In this document: in pieces, positions 24,568 to 36,719 of the stretch
How positions within the stretch are numbered: the stretch's first letter is position 1
How the letters are laid out: every line of letters starts with the position of its first letter
Source of the DNA: Albifimbria verrucaria
Taxonomy: Eukaryota; Ascomycota; Sordariomycetes; Hypocreales; Stachybotryaceae
Length of the DNA: 64,000 nt
Direction: 5' to 3'
NCBI GenBank assembly: GCA_020081605.1
Contig: JAHREC010000009.1
Span: 4,216,001 to 4,280,000 of the forward strand
Program-made: the position numbers and the translations under genes
The notes under the pieces: generated by a model
The model's database searches: none
Seen by the model: the letters and a program-made list of their open reading frames with translations, nothing else
What the model was told of the DNA's origin: nothing

Positions 24568-27500
24568 GATGGCGGCGTGTATGTGTCTGTGTGTGTCGGA
24601 TAGGGAGAGTGCGAGGACGTGGGTCGCAGACAAAGACGAGGCTACGGCTTCTTCTTTTCCAACCGTCGACCGTCGTCGTTGCACAGGCTTCGCTTCGGAT
24701 TCGCCTCCTCAGGCCTTCAAAGTGATGGATGACTGGCAGGCAGGGGCCGAGTCAGCGGAGGAAGAGGAGGGTGACGCGGAGGAAGGAGGCCGGGCGGGTT
24801 GGTAAAGCGAGTGGACGATGAGAGGGGATGAGAGGATAAAGAAGAAGAGAGGAGGAAATAATGAGGACAGAAAAATAAGAAAAACGAGAGTTGGGTTGAA
24901 ACGAGAGAATCTGACAAGCTTGAATGAAGAGCAAACGGCGATGAGGAGAAGCAGGGAAGGACGATGGAAAAAGAGCGAAATGGTTCGGTACGGCGGAGCC
25001 CAAGCCCAGACCTGTGGGAAAGGCTAGTCGCAGTACGTACCTAGCCGGACAAAGAAAAACAGGGTGGGCCAGGCGACTTCGTATTCCCAACGGGATACCT
25101 CTGGCCACGTACCGACCTTAACCGGAACAGGAACCTACCCAGTCACACGCAACAGTTTTCGGTTCTGCTCAGAGTTACGGCTGCCACTCCCCAAAGCTAC
25201 AGGCGGTAACATGCCTGTATTTCGGTGATTTAGGGCCCATTGCTGCGCGCAGCATGCACGCACAGCACATGGCACGGAGACTGGCCTGCTGCACCGTTAG
25301 CAGCCGACGGCCAATGTACCTGCCTGCACTGTACTTTTTAATACCGGAGTGAGGCTCAGACTCTTCAGCTGCGCCCTCCAACGTGAACCACCCCTGTCAC
25401 AACTCCTCAAGACTTTTTGTTTTGGTTGTCCACCCTCACGCCGCCCTACGGCTGCACAGATTTACGCAATCACTCACTCTCGTCTTTGCCTTGCTTGCTT
25501 TCATCAAGAGATATGATGAAATAGAGTCCAAAGGGTCCTCAAAGGGTCCTCCGATCTGCGTTTTTCTTCCAAGAAACCCCTTTAAACAAACTGTCTCCTC
25601 TGACATAGCCGCTACAAGGGTTGGGCGAGTAATGACGAACCCTGAAGAGAGATCAACAGCCGTGGGGCTTAAGATGTTCACTTATTCAATGCAAGGCAAG
25701 GCAAACAAGTTCCAACATCAGCCCAAGCCGGCCGCCATACTGCACAGAAACATCGCCGTCCAAAGGACCTCATTTTCCCGTGAGCAAGTCCGCGATTAGA
25801 CCCGTCACCCAGACCACGGAGAGACTGATGAGTCAGGTTGCTGCATCGCATGTTTCAACCTGCATTGTAAATAAAGAATCGACGCACCACCGTCAGTCAA
25901 CGCTGCCCCTCTGCCTACCTGCCTACCCAATGGGGTTCTCCTCCCCTTCGATGGAAGCATCGGGTTGTTCGGGGCTGGCCTCTTCCAGACAGCGCACTGA
26001 ACCTGACTGAGCACTAGCAGTCCAGTCCTCTGGCTCAAAGGCAAGGGCAGGCAAAAGGCCGACATCCTGACGTATGACCAAGAAGAGAGCAACGGGAAAT
26101 ACTCCGCACATCTCCGTCCCCTTGTTCCTCAACACTGCAACATAAAGCGCACAGTACACGGCCACGCATGCACCCAAAGTACCACCCTTACCCAGGCCCC
26201 ATACCCACTTGCTCCATTGCCCTTGGAGCGTGGCGAAGCTCTGGTAACGGGTGCTACCTCGCTTGGTCCCCACGCCGGTTCATGCGTACCACTGTATTTA
26301 TCCACCGACGAGCCCTCAATCCCGCCTCAGGTGAAGAGTCGGTCGCCCTGACACCCCAAGGACTTACCTCGACCGCGGGATGCGCACGGTTCGTGGACTC
26401 TACTAGGCCGTGACAAGTGGCTCGACTTATGATTTTGTTCCAGGTGGCCGCGGCACGTGGCGCCTTGGTGTGCTGTCAGTGCATTGCCAATTACCAAAAG
26501 ACAGATTACTTACCGTCCAGTTGACGGTCGAGCTGCTAGCAGCACTATATCGGGGAATTACGTAGTGCGCTGCCCGGTCCGTAGAAGCATTAATTCACCT
26601 CCAGAGTAATGATCGGCGCCCCTAATTCTAGCTGCCGCTGACCCAACAACATGGCTCTTGTTTAGAGACTTGGCAGGCATTAGTCCACTAACGGTGAGAA
26701 AGTAAATGAGGCTCCAGCTTTATGGGGAACGCTGTAAGAATAGAAATACAAGACTGCATTGGATAAATGCCGAGTGTTTTCCTTATTAATCCTCTCCCGT
26801 GTGCGCTGCATGGCATGATCGGAGTTCTCGGCCACGTTCCACGACAACCATGCTTGTGATGTGATAATATTCTACATATTGCTGGGTTGTAGGCATTGAT
26901 GTCAGCTCAGCGGGATGAGCTGTCTCGTTAGCATAGGTTTGTCCATGTGGCATACGGGGTCAAGGCTTTGCACGAAATTGCGAGGTGATACCCGCAACAA
27001 TTGTGAATCAAACCGCCCGCCAGGTCCTTAATTTATTAGAGGCGCATCGTTCACTTGGGTCAACTTGAGGCCTTCCGGCTGTTCCACATTACCCAGCCAA
27101 CCCAACACGTTTGGACTAGGGATATTGTTCTTAGGCAGAGACTGAAGTGTCCTCGATTGGCAATAGTAAAGCAGCGATTCTCGTGAAGCATCGTCAAGGA
27201 CTGTAGTGTGTAGAAAACCGAGGTGGGTAGGCTGTTGAAGATGGAAACTAATATGGAAGAAGACCTACAAGCCTCGTCAGGGCTCTAAACATTCAAGCAT
27301 TGGTGTGATAAAACCGTGCTAATGTGAGTGGTTTTTCTGGATAGGGAGCTGTGCAGCTCAGAACATGCACTCAAGTCTCGAGTGTACAGTATCCTAGCTG
27401 AAACTATCAGCGACGAAGTAGACTCCAAATATTAAGAAAAATGCAACGGTTTCTTATAAAAGATTCGCATGGGCCGAATCAAGTTGCCTGCAGAACGCAG

Positions 27501-27820
27501 CCAAGACATTAGCTGAACGCTTGACGGATTGCTGCAACCCTTCATGCATCTGGGACTGGTTTTGTCCAGCTTCCATTTCAGCTAGGTTACCCTATAGCTC
27601 ATGTAGGCCATATCCGGGCTCGCCTGTCTTGGCGCTCTTGTTAAGCATCACTCATTCATTCTTCAGACATCATGTCATTGAAAAAACATCAGCCTAGTTC
27701 TCCGCACGGAGGTCGCTCTTCCATCCTATCCTTGAGCAATGCGGGCATAGTGAGGGTTTTTCGGGGTAGCAAAGAGCGAGTCTCCCTGTTTAGCCTCCGA
27801 TGCTGCATGCCCACATTGGG
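24568..27820. other. Intergenic region, 3.2 kb
   Basis: Holds the polypurine/polypyrimidine leader of the Mid2-like gene (24740-25000, with a GT run near 24576-24597) and long stretches without coding character. A minus-strand frame at 25923-26273 has two hydrophobic stretches but no ATG start. No mobile element is seen. Confidence 0.5.
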
Positions 27821-28296
27821 CTATTCTTCGTCGACAATGACCTTCGCGATGTCAACCGTATGCTGAACCGCCATCAAAGTCGAATCGAAATCAATTCCCG
27901 TGGTCCATACGAGAGCATCTAGAAGTAACAGGCGTGCTTGATCTCTCCTCAATATTGGAAGGATGACTCCAAATGTTCCCCGCGCGTGCACCACACGAGC
28001 ATCTCGGTTCTGCTGTAGGATCTGCATACTCGACTGACGTCGCATTCTCACACCCCGGTAACCCGGCCCTGGATCTGTCGGCGCCACAGACGCCGATTCG
28101 ACGCTCTGCAGCCGAGTGCAACGTCCTCGATGCTTCCAATGGCAAAAGCCAATTGTGGTCGGAGCCCCCGCTTCAATGCCTCTTCTCCAACTGCAACATT
28201 TAAGCGGCGTGCATCGCGACTAATTGTCCACCAATATCGTCGCTGCGGTGCCTCGTCCAGCACATGTGGATGATACCTCCATGCATCGTCTTGGGG
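27821..28296 (-). pseudogene. Broken ORF of unknown family
   Basis: Two minus-strand frames join with one base added near 28065 to give about 158 residues. The sequence begins after a stop with DAWRYHPHVLDEAPQRRYWW, passes RRLNVAVGEEALKRGLRPQL and FAIGSIEDVALGC, then RGTFGVILPILRRDQARLLLL and ends AVQHTVDIAKVIVDEE-stop. Composition is protein-like, with Trp-rich and hydrophobic helical stretches, but there is no good ATG and no motif I recognise. It may be the last exon of a gene whose first part is lost, or a relic. It sits about 170 bases from the divergent beta-galactosidase start. Confidence 0.35.
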
Positions 28297-28469
28297 CTAG
28301 GTCGTCTGTCGTGCTTTGTTGACTCTGACGTTGTCGATGAGCGGGGAAAGCTGTCTTACAAGCGGTGCTTCGACAAAGTATAATTTACTGCTGCCATCCC
28401 AGCCTTTCCATCCCTCCTGGACCCAGTCGTGGAATTGGTTCGTGGAGTAGGTCTACCAAATCTGTCACG

Positions 28470-31400
28470 ATGAAGGCTTCTACCGTGCTGTCAGTGGCAT
28501 TGGCCCTGGGGAAAAGCGATGCTCTTAGTGCTGCCGGCGTCGCCGATTTCACCATGGAACTCCTCGGTGTTCCTACCTTCGTTAACCGAGCCTCCCAATA
28601 CCTGGGCCTCTCGCAGAAACGCGATGCTCTCCAAAATATTGTCACTTGGGACGCACACTCTCTGTCCATCAATGGCGAACGTGCCATGATCTTCTCCGGC
28701 GAGGTTCACCCGTTCCGTCTCCCTGTGCCTTCGCTATACCTCGACCTTTTCCAAAAGATCAAGGCTTTGGGGTTCAACATGGTGTCTTTCTATGTTGACT
28801 GGGCCTTGCTCGAGGGAAAGCCTGGCGAGTTCCGCGCCGACGGCATCTTTGACCTGAAGCCCTTCTTCGATGCTGCCACCGAGGCAGGTATTTACCTGCT
28901 GGCCCGGCCCGGCCCTTACATCAATGCCGAGGTCTCTGGTGGTGGTTTTCCAGGATGGTTGCAGAGAGTGCGTGGCCAGCTGAGAACTGGTGCACCAGAC
29001 TATCTCTCTGCTACAGACAAGTAAGTGCTGTGTTTGTAAGTGATGATTCAATGCATCTCTGACATGCACTAGTTATGTTGCCAAAATCGCTGCTATCATT
29101 GCAGATGCCCAAATCACAAAGGGCGGGCCTGTTATTATGTACCAGCCCGAGAACGAATACAGCGTTGCTGATATTCGACCTTTCCCGGATACCAAGTACT
29201 TCCAGTACGTGATAGATCAGGTTCGCGACGCTGGGGTCGTGGTCCCTCTGATCAATAACGACGTTTATCCCGCCGGAACCAATCGTCCTGGAAGCGGCGA
29301 GGGTGCTGTAGATATCTATGTACACCACACCGACCTCTCCTCAACCTTAGACAACCTGCTGATATGTGTTTATACAGGGCCATGACTCTTACCCAGTAGG
29401 GTTTGATTGCGTATGTTCGATAGTATCTGAAATCTTAACCAGCAACTGACATGTGCCAGGCCAACCCTGAAACCTGGCCTGAGAATGGCCTTCCCACCTC
29501 ATGGCATCGCGACCACATCAGGATTAGCCCAGAAACTCCGTATTCAATCATTGAGGTAATCTTCCCTTCAATCCATCCTTGGCGTTTAACGCTAATACAT
29601 CATATAGTTCCAAGGCGGTGCATTTGATCCTTTCGGTGGATGGGGATTTGAGCAATGCTCCAGACTCGTCAACCACGAATTCGAGCGTGTCTTCTACAAG
29701 AACAACTTCGCGGCCGGAATTAGAATCTTCAACGTGTACATGGTAAGTCGTGCTAGTATATGCATTCATCGACTGCAGTACGACTAACAAGGCTAGACTT
29801 TTGGTGGCACCAACTGGGGAAACCTTGGACACCCTGGAGGATACACATCCTATGATTATGCTGCAGTAAGTTGTGCCGCTTGAAGGAGCCTCAAATATTG
29901 TACTAAACTTTATCAGAGCATTAGAGAAGACCGCCGCGTTGACCGAGAGAAGTACTCGGAACTCAAACTGGAAGCCCAGTTCTTGAAGGTCTCGCCCGGA
30001 TATCTAAAGACTACACCTCAAGACTTGACGAAGGGTGTTTACAGCAATACCGAAGCAATCACAATCACTCCTTTGCTGTCCAACACTACAGGCCACTACT
30101 TCGTCGCTCGTCATTCAGACTACAGAAATACTGGCTCTGCTTCGTACACGCTCAAGCTGCCCACCTCTGCTGGTGAAACAGTTATTCCGCAATTAGGCGG
30201 GACGCTGTCTCTGCATGGTCGTGATTCAAAGTTCCATGTCACTGACTACCCTGTTGGCGACTTCACTCTGCTTTACTCTACCGCAGAGATCTTCACCTGG
30301 AAGAAGTTCGGAGACAAGACTGTCGTGGTTGTCTACGGTGGTCCTAAGGAGCTGCATGAGATTGCTATTTCAGGAAAGCACGAGATTAAAACTCTCGAAG
30401 GAGACGATGTCACCTCCAAGACGATTGATGATGCAACTGTATTCCAGTACGAAACCTCGTCAACTCGCCAAGTTATCCAAGCTGGCAAGCTTGTGTTCTA
30501 CCTGCTTGGTAAGCTCCTTACTCCCCTGATATGCCTCGCTAACCTAGTACAGATCGCAACTCTGCCTACAACTACTGGGTTCCTGATCTTCCCGGTGATG
30601 GAGACAACGCTGCCTACGGCACATCGGTCATGAACCCCGAGTCTGTCATCGTAAACGGCGGCTATCTTGTCCGATCCGTCAGTGTTGATGGCTCCAGCCT
30701 GAAGCTGCAGGCAGACTTCAATGCATCGGTACCAATTGAAATCATTGGAGTCCCGAAGGGTGTCTCGACCCTTGTCCTGAACGACGAGAAACTCCAGCAC
30801 ACCACCTCCGATCTTGGCAACTGGATCGCGCACCCGGAGCTCGGAAAGCCCGAGGTCAAGCTCCCAAGCTGTCTTCACTGAAATGGAAGCAAATCGACTC
30901 GTTGCCAGAGGCCAAGGCCGACTACGACGACTCTGCTTGGACTATTGCCGCGAACCCTGATACCAACAACACCCTTGTACCCCTGCTGACGCCTGTCTCG
31001 CTCTACTCCTCCGACTATGGCTACCATATCGGTGCCCTCATCTACCGCGGTCACTTCACCTCCCACGGCACCGAGTCCGAGCTGCGACTCTGGATACAGG
31101 GCGGCGAGGCCTCCGCCAGCTCCGTCTGGCTCAACGGCGAGTTCCTCGGCTCCTTCAAGGGCTTCGACTACGCCAAGGGTGACAACACCACCTTCACACT
31201 TCCCAAACTGACCCGCGGCAAGAAGTACGTCATCACCGTGGCCATTGACACCAACGGCCTGCACACGAACTGGACCCCGGCCGCGATGAGATGAAGGAAC
31301 CGCGCGGCATCATCGACTATGCCCTCGTCTCCTCGTCCGGCTGCCGCACACGCGTCTCGCCCTGGAAGCTCACTGGCAACCTCGGCGGCGAGGACTACAT

Positions 31401-31889
31401 CGACAAGTTCCGCGGCCCGCTCAACGAGGGTGGTCTGTTCTTCGAACGCCAGGGATACCACCTTCCTTCCGCGCCTCTCGACGACTTCTCACCCGGCTCA
31501 CCTTTTGAAGGCATCGACCACGCCGGCGTCGCCTACTTCGCCACCACGCTGCCCCTCGACCTGCCCACTGACAAGTACGACATCCCTCTGTCTTTCGTCT
31601 TCAACAATGCCACCGACAGCAGCCCCTACCGTGCCCTGCTGTACGTCAACGGCTTTCAGTACGGCAAGTACATCAGCAATATCGGCCCCCAGGACGAGTT
31701 CCCGTGCCGGAGGGCATCCTCAACCACAACGGCGACAACTGGCTTGGTGTTGCCATCTGGGCGCTCGACCGCGAGGGCGCCAAGGTGCCGGGTTTGGAGC
31801 TCAAGGCAGCTCCGGCGGTGAGGACGGGCCGTGAAAAGGTTGAGCTTGTGGAGGGACCGAAGTACAAGAAGCGCCCAGGATCATACTAG
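28470..31889 (+). CDS. Secreted beta-galactosidase, GH35 (three frame breaks)
   Basis: Eight exons (28470-29020, 29073-29319, 29378-29410, 29460-29555, 29608-29742, 29797-29865, 29917-30508, 30553-31889) encode about 1,020 residues, the size of fungal GH35 enzymes. [14 protein letters not shown] is a signal peptide. The catalytic barrel has the acid/base Glu in QPENEY (about residue 208) and the nucleophile Glu in [14 protein letters not shown] (about 309), with [15 protein letters not shown] after it. C-terminal jelly-roll domains follow ([23 protein letters not shown]). Single missing bases near 30864, 31276 and 31702 break the last exon; adding them makes the exon sum divisible by three. 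It hydrolyses terminal beta-galactosides in plant polysaccharides outside the cell. One exon is only 33 bases. Confidence 0.93.
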
Positions 31890-32407
31890 AAAATGTAGCG
31901 AAGAAAATCCAAGGAGCTAATCGCTCGATCTATAAAGGAGGAAACACCGTTTCACATAGTCATAGGCCCTAAGCCTGTACACATTCGTCAATATACGAAG
32001 TGAAATGCAGTCATCATCAAAGCTCTTCTTCATTGATCCCTATAAGGGGTATCCTATTGACAATCATGTCCAATTGTTGGGGGTATATAATCCGAGCAAG
32101 TCGAGATATCAATAATCCACAACACCCGACAGCGTGTTTCAGCTTCTTTCCATCAACCAATGATTTGTAACCCAAGTATGACAGTTCTGTCTTTATCCCG
32201 TCCAATAAATTCATAAAGTTCAATCTGCAAACGAATAGTAATCGTGCGACTGTTTGCAGCAAGGTATATGTGCGTGCATTCCCCAACAAAGTCCCAACCC
32301 TAGGCATAGAATAAGAAAGAAACGAGAGAACCGGAAACGCCCCATCATGCATGGTATCAAAAATAACAAATTAACGTTGCAAGGAAATATTGTGAGTATG
32401 ACTATGG
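31890..32407. other. Convergent 3' intergenic region
   Basis: About 520 bases between converging stop codons; AT-rich, nothing coding seen. Confidence 0.5.
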
Positions 32408-35400
32408 TCAGTTCCAAATAGGTGCGTTTTTGTACGCAGGTGAGTCGTAACTATGAAGGATTCGGTAAGGCGGTGATTGGCCATAGGCATAACGCCTGGG
32501 GTCGGTGCTCTCTCGACGATGGTGAGCTGACATCGTCGGGTTAGAGGCAACTCGCCGGCCGACCTGATGTGATGGTTGTTCAATAACGAAAGGATATGAA
32601 AATTCTTGTCTTCCATGTAGTGAATTTTGTCCTGTACGGGATGCGTGGCCCCATGAATGAGGGGTGAGAGCTTGCATGTGCTCAACATGCGCATTGTGGA
32701 TCAGATGCTGAGAGGTCAGAACGGAATGTTGCCGCATCTGCTGCCCAGTTGAGCCTCTACGAAGTCTCGTAGGATCAATAACTTGCCCGTTTGCACCATG
32801 TTGGTAGGCAAAGTCCATGGTGCCAACACGGCTGGCTGTAACTGGCGAGTATGGAGGAGAGCCGTAAACCGCATGCTCAACATTGCTTGTAGGGTGGTAA
32901 CTTCTTCGGCGCGCGGCTGACTTTTGCTGCATCACAGGTGAACCCGGGCTCGGGTTTATATTTGAGACCTGCTGATTGTCAAGTTGCTGTAGGACGCTGT
33001 TGGTTCCCCTTGTGCGACGCATACTTAGTGGCGGGGTGTCTTGGATCCCTTCAACGACGTAACATCTTGCAAAGCTGAAGTGGACGGGTTAGGGTCAATG
33101 CTGAGGAAGTTGGGTGCTGAAGACCGGCTTTTGAGATACTGTGGCGGCGCTTGCGTGTGAAAATCCCTTTTGTGTGGTTTAGATAACGTTCTTCGTCCAG
33201 GTCGGGACTCGGGCCTTGGAATCTCATCCACTGTGACTGTTGTGCCAATGGGAGCCACACTGTGATCATGGAGATATTGTGTGACGGGTTGACCATCGGA
33301 CAAAATAGCCTGTCCTTGGGCGTCTGCAATCGCGTCTTGTGCCTGCGTAAATTCAACACTTCCCACGCTGAGAATCGTCTTCAGGGTGTCTTTGCTAGGT
33401 TCCATCCTCAGCGCAGTTTGCCTCGATCTAATTGAGAGATACACGTCTTGATCCTCGGACTGCGCATTAGGGAAAGCAGGCGAAGGCGGGATTGGTTCAA
33501 GATCCTCGCTGGGAGCATATTGCGCGGGCAGGCTCTTTCTTCTATTACCACTCCAGAAACGCTGCAGCTTAGCATGCCTGCTTTCACTATCCTGAGTACT
33601 GGATGTTGATGTAGGGATCTCGGGAACTTGTTGAACATCTCCTGACTTGGGTCGTGAACGTGAGTTGGGCTTCGGCGTGGATGTGTCTCGGCTCTTGCTT
33701 GCCCTCAGTGCTGAAAAGCTGATAGTGCTTGAGAAATTGAGAGACTTGCTCGGAGAGAGCATGGCCAAAGCTGCACTCGAACGTCGCGACGGATGGTCAT
33801 CGCTAGTGGATGATGATACCTGCTCTGCTTTCTTCAATTGGGTGGAGGTCACATCCATAACGTCCTCAAGCTCGCTTGGCTGCACCCCGGATCTCGATGT
33901 TTTCTTGCTTGGCGTCCGAGACTTAGACTTTGAGCGCCGGAGCGACCGCAAAGATAGGTTTGAGCCATAACCGCTGTCTGTCTTAGACAGTGCCTTTCCT
34001 GATCCATTTGAAGATGATGTTGAGGCGAAGCCACTGTCGGACCTTGCGACGGTCTCGGTCTTGCCTCGCTTACCAGGTGTGGATGCACTCGCTCTTGCAC
34101 TTGCGAGGTCCTTGACATTCAACACTTCGGGCTTGGCATATTCATTCAGAGGTTCCGCATCGAAAAGTCCATCCTCATTTCCTGTAGGCTTTGAGGCGAC
34201 TTCGAGGTAAGCCTTGGGAGCAGAGATTGCCAACGGACTTTGGGTGAGTGACAGGGCGGAGGGACTCTGTACTATCTGGTTTGGAGAGGGTTCAATCGCA
34301 AGGTTAGGATTTTTGCTATCCAGAAGCGGTCGGCTAAAGGTAGCGATGACTGGGCTGGTAAGGAGCTGGTAGGTTTCGGTTGCGCGATCGTTGTCTCAGA
34401 ATTTGTGTCTGCACCAGGCTCCTGCCCTGTCTTGAGTTTGAGGGGTACTCCTCTCGCGGACCGTGAATGACCAGTAGCCGGATCCGGCGTAGACCGAGGC
34501 TGGTCCTGAGGAACATCATGCAAAGAGCTGGGAGCTGGGGAGGCATTGACGACGCGCAAGGAGCCGAACTTGATGCCTCCTAGCTGTTTATACTCCTCCT
34601 CACAAGGCGTAACCACCCGCTCGCGGGTTTCGGGAACGGTAGGCTTCGACGGAGGTAGCATCGAGGTATGTCGCCGGGTATTTTTGTCAATCGAGTTTCG
34701 TCTTGAGGCGCTTGGGCTGGGGGAACGCTGTGCCGGAAGCTTGACTTGGCCGTCAAGGGCGCGGGAGCGCGAGTGGCTACACCGGGGTCTGGATAATAGA
34801 ACGACGTCGCACTGGGGATATAGCGAGACCTCAGAGTTGTTGCGGGTGACGTTGGCACTTGCTTGCTGCACACGAGGGCTCCTCGGCACCGCATCGGCTT
34901 CTTCTACCAATTCGCCGCCCATATGCGCTATAGGCAGCGGGGGACTTGGGGTATACTCGAGTCCGGAAACATGGGGAGCGAGGTTCAAGAATTGGGAGCT
35001 CATATTGCACAGAGCCGCGCCTGCTCTGGCTAGATAGACTAATAAGAGTAATGTTAGCTAAGAGCACTGATGAGAACGGGCGACAGCGGTGCTACGGACC
35101 TAATGGTGCGATCTCCAGTAAAGGATCGCGACCCTGCTACATAGACCATTGAATTGGCCCTGGTGCGGCTTTGGTACTCTAGCGAGTGGATGGATGCAGC
35201 CACCATGCTGTGCCTGGGTCCATATTCGTGTATAGACGTGTTTGAGCGAACGATGCCGCTCAATCGCCTTTCCCTTTCTTTGGAGCGATCGACGGGCGAC
35301 TGACTCCCTTCGGAATGGGCCTCGCTCAGGCCGGTCAACGAATGGCGGAGGACATTGGGTGAAGAGGTGGGCTGAGCAGCCGAGAGCGGCCGCCCAACGG

Positions 35401-35533
35401 GATAGGAGTTGGAGAAGTGCGCAGGCTCAGTCGGCTGAAGGTCATTGGCGTTGGAAGCACGTTGGGCGGTACGAGGCTTGGAGAGCTTCTGCGGAGCCTT
35501 GCGAGGCGTCTCGGAGGAGTGAGCGTTCCCCAT
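32408..35533 (-). CDS. Ser-rich, probably N-myristoylated protein (two frame breaks)
   Basis: From MGNAHSSETPRKAP at 35533 to KNAPIWN-stop at 32408, with a 74-base intron (35099-35026) and one missing base each near 34336 and 33034, the gene gives exactly 1,017 residues. Gly2 and Ser6 fit the N-myristoylation consensus. The whole protein is low-complexity: Ser, Arg, Pro and Thr rich, with many RRxS/SP sites that look like kinase targets. It has two close DSGxxS motifs (SDSGFAS, TDSGYGS) and short repeats such as LRSLRRSKSKSR. The C-terminal 200 residues are richer in His, Tyr and Gln. No enzymatic domain is seen. A membrane-anchored, phosphorylated scaffold is inference. The intron donor GTCCGT is atypical. 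Confidence 0.72.
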
Positions 35534-35891
35534 GAGGCCGGTTCGCGTCGCCAATGGAGGAGAGGATGAAGTTGAATGAGGGCTCAGAGGAGCTCATGCG
35601 AGGGCACGAGCTCTCTGAAGTCCGAGACGGCTCAATTAAGGCGATGGATACAACGCCATGCTGTATCGTTCCAGAGGACCAGTATCGACTCCAGGAAATT
35701 GAGATGGCAGTGGTGGTAAGAATGATGGTGTAGCGATGGTAGTGGGGGATGAAGGAGGAGAGCAGCAGGGGGAGGCGAGGCTGGGAGGATAGAGTTATGT
35801 ACGCGAGACGTCTCGGGGCTCTCGGCGAACAAGGCTGATTGATGGAAGGCACGACGAACGATGGACGAGAAGAGAATTAGACGCGGTAAGC

Positions 35892-35988
35892 AGAAGGCAA
35901 AGTAAGGCAAAGTAAAGTAAAGTAAGGCAACGGGAAGTAAAGTAAAGCAAAGCAAAGCAAAGCGTAGTAGCGTAGCGTAGTGTAGCGA
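35892..35988. repeat. Degenerate pentanucleotide tandem array
   Basis: About 95 bases of repeated AAGTA, AAGGC and AAGCA units turning into GTAGC/GTAGT units, roughly 450 bases upstream of the Ser-rich gene start, probably in its leader or promoter. Confidence 0.75.
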
Positions 35989-36137
35989 AAGAGCGGAGAG
36001 GGACCCAGACAAGGTTGGGCCGGGCGCAGGTGTAATAAACAGCCACGTCGGGGTTGGATTGTCTCAAGGAGAAAGAAGCTCAGACAGCCATGGCAAGGTC
36101 AAGTAAGGCATGGCACGGCATGGATGGTCGTGGTCGA

Positions 36138-36163
36138 GCATGGCATGGCATGGCATGGCATGG
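36138..36163. repeat. CATGG pentanucleotide microsatellite
   Basis: Five tandem CATGG units, with scattered further copies upstream from about 36089. Confidence 0.8.
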
Positions 36164-36693
36164 TATGATGGAAATGGAAGACTAACTCGCCTTGGGCTTG
36201 GGCCCCAGTTGTTTACCTGCCAGATGATGTGTGGATGAGCTCCTGCGACAGGTACTGGCTACCTATCGCATCGACACGTTCCGCCGCGCAAGCAGCCCTG
36301 TTTCAGAGTCGCGGCCGCAGGTACCTTGGACCTGCAGACCTCAAGCTCGCTCGCTCGCAATCTGGCGTCATTGGCAATGGGCCTGGGGTGGAGCCGAACC
36401 AGCGCGATCCTGAGACGCTTGATTTCCCATACCAAACCTAGATGGAAATCTGGGCGCCAACGGACGAGTTGGTGTGCGGCGATTGGAGGTGACGATTGGA
36501 TCTCTGGCAGGGGTTGGCGCGGGAGATGCAGGGAGGCCAGCGAGCCAGGGCCATCCGTCCACCCATCCATTCATTCTTGCTGCTACCTGCTACCTACGTC
36601 CATGCCGTACCGTAGTACCAACCTACTAATCCAGGTACCTTAGTACCTAGAGGTAGCTACGCTGTACTATACATACCTTAGTACCCAGCCAAG

Positions 36694-36719
36694 GTTGACT
36701 GGTTGACTGGTTGACTGGT
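36694..36719. repeat. GGTTGACT octanucleotide repeat
   Basis: Three head-to-tail copies of an 8-base unit; adjacent to a GTAC-rich island. Confidence 0.75.

Noticed and set aside
25923..26273. Minus-strand open frame with two hydrophobic stretches
   Set aside because: No ATG start, an in-frame stop directly upstream, and no similarity I recognise.
29310..29420. Apparent frame break in beta-galactosidase after VDIY
   Set aside because: A 58-base intron with GTACAC donor and TACAG acceptor restores [12 protein letters not shown]; no missing base is needed.
35003..35110. Apparent frame break in the Ser-rich gene before MSSQFLNLAP
   Set aside because: An intron from 35099 to 35026 joins DRTIR to AGAALCNMSSQF in frame, so this is splicing.
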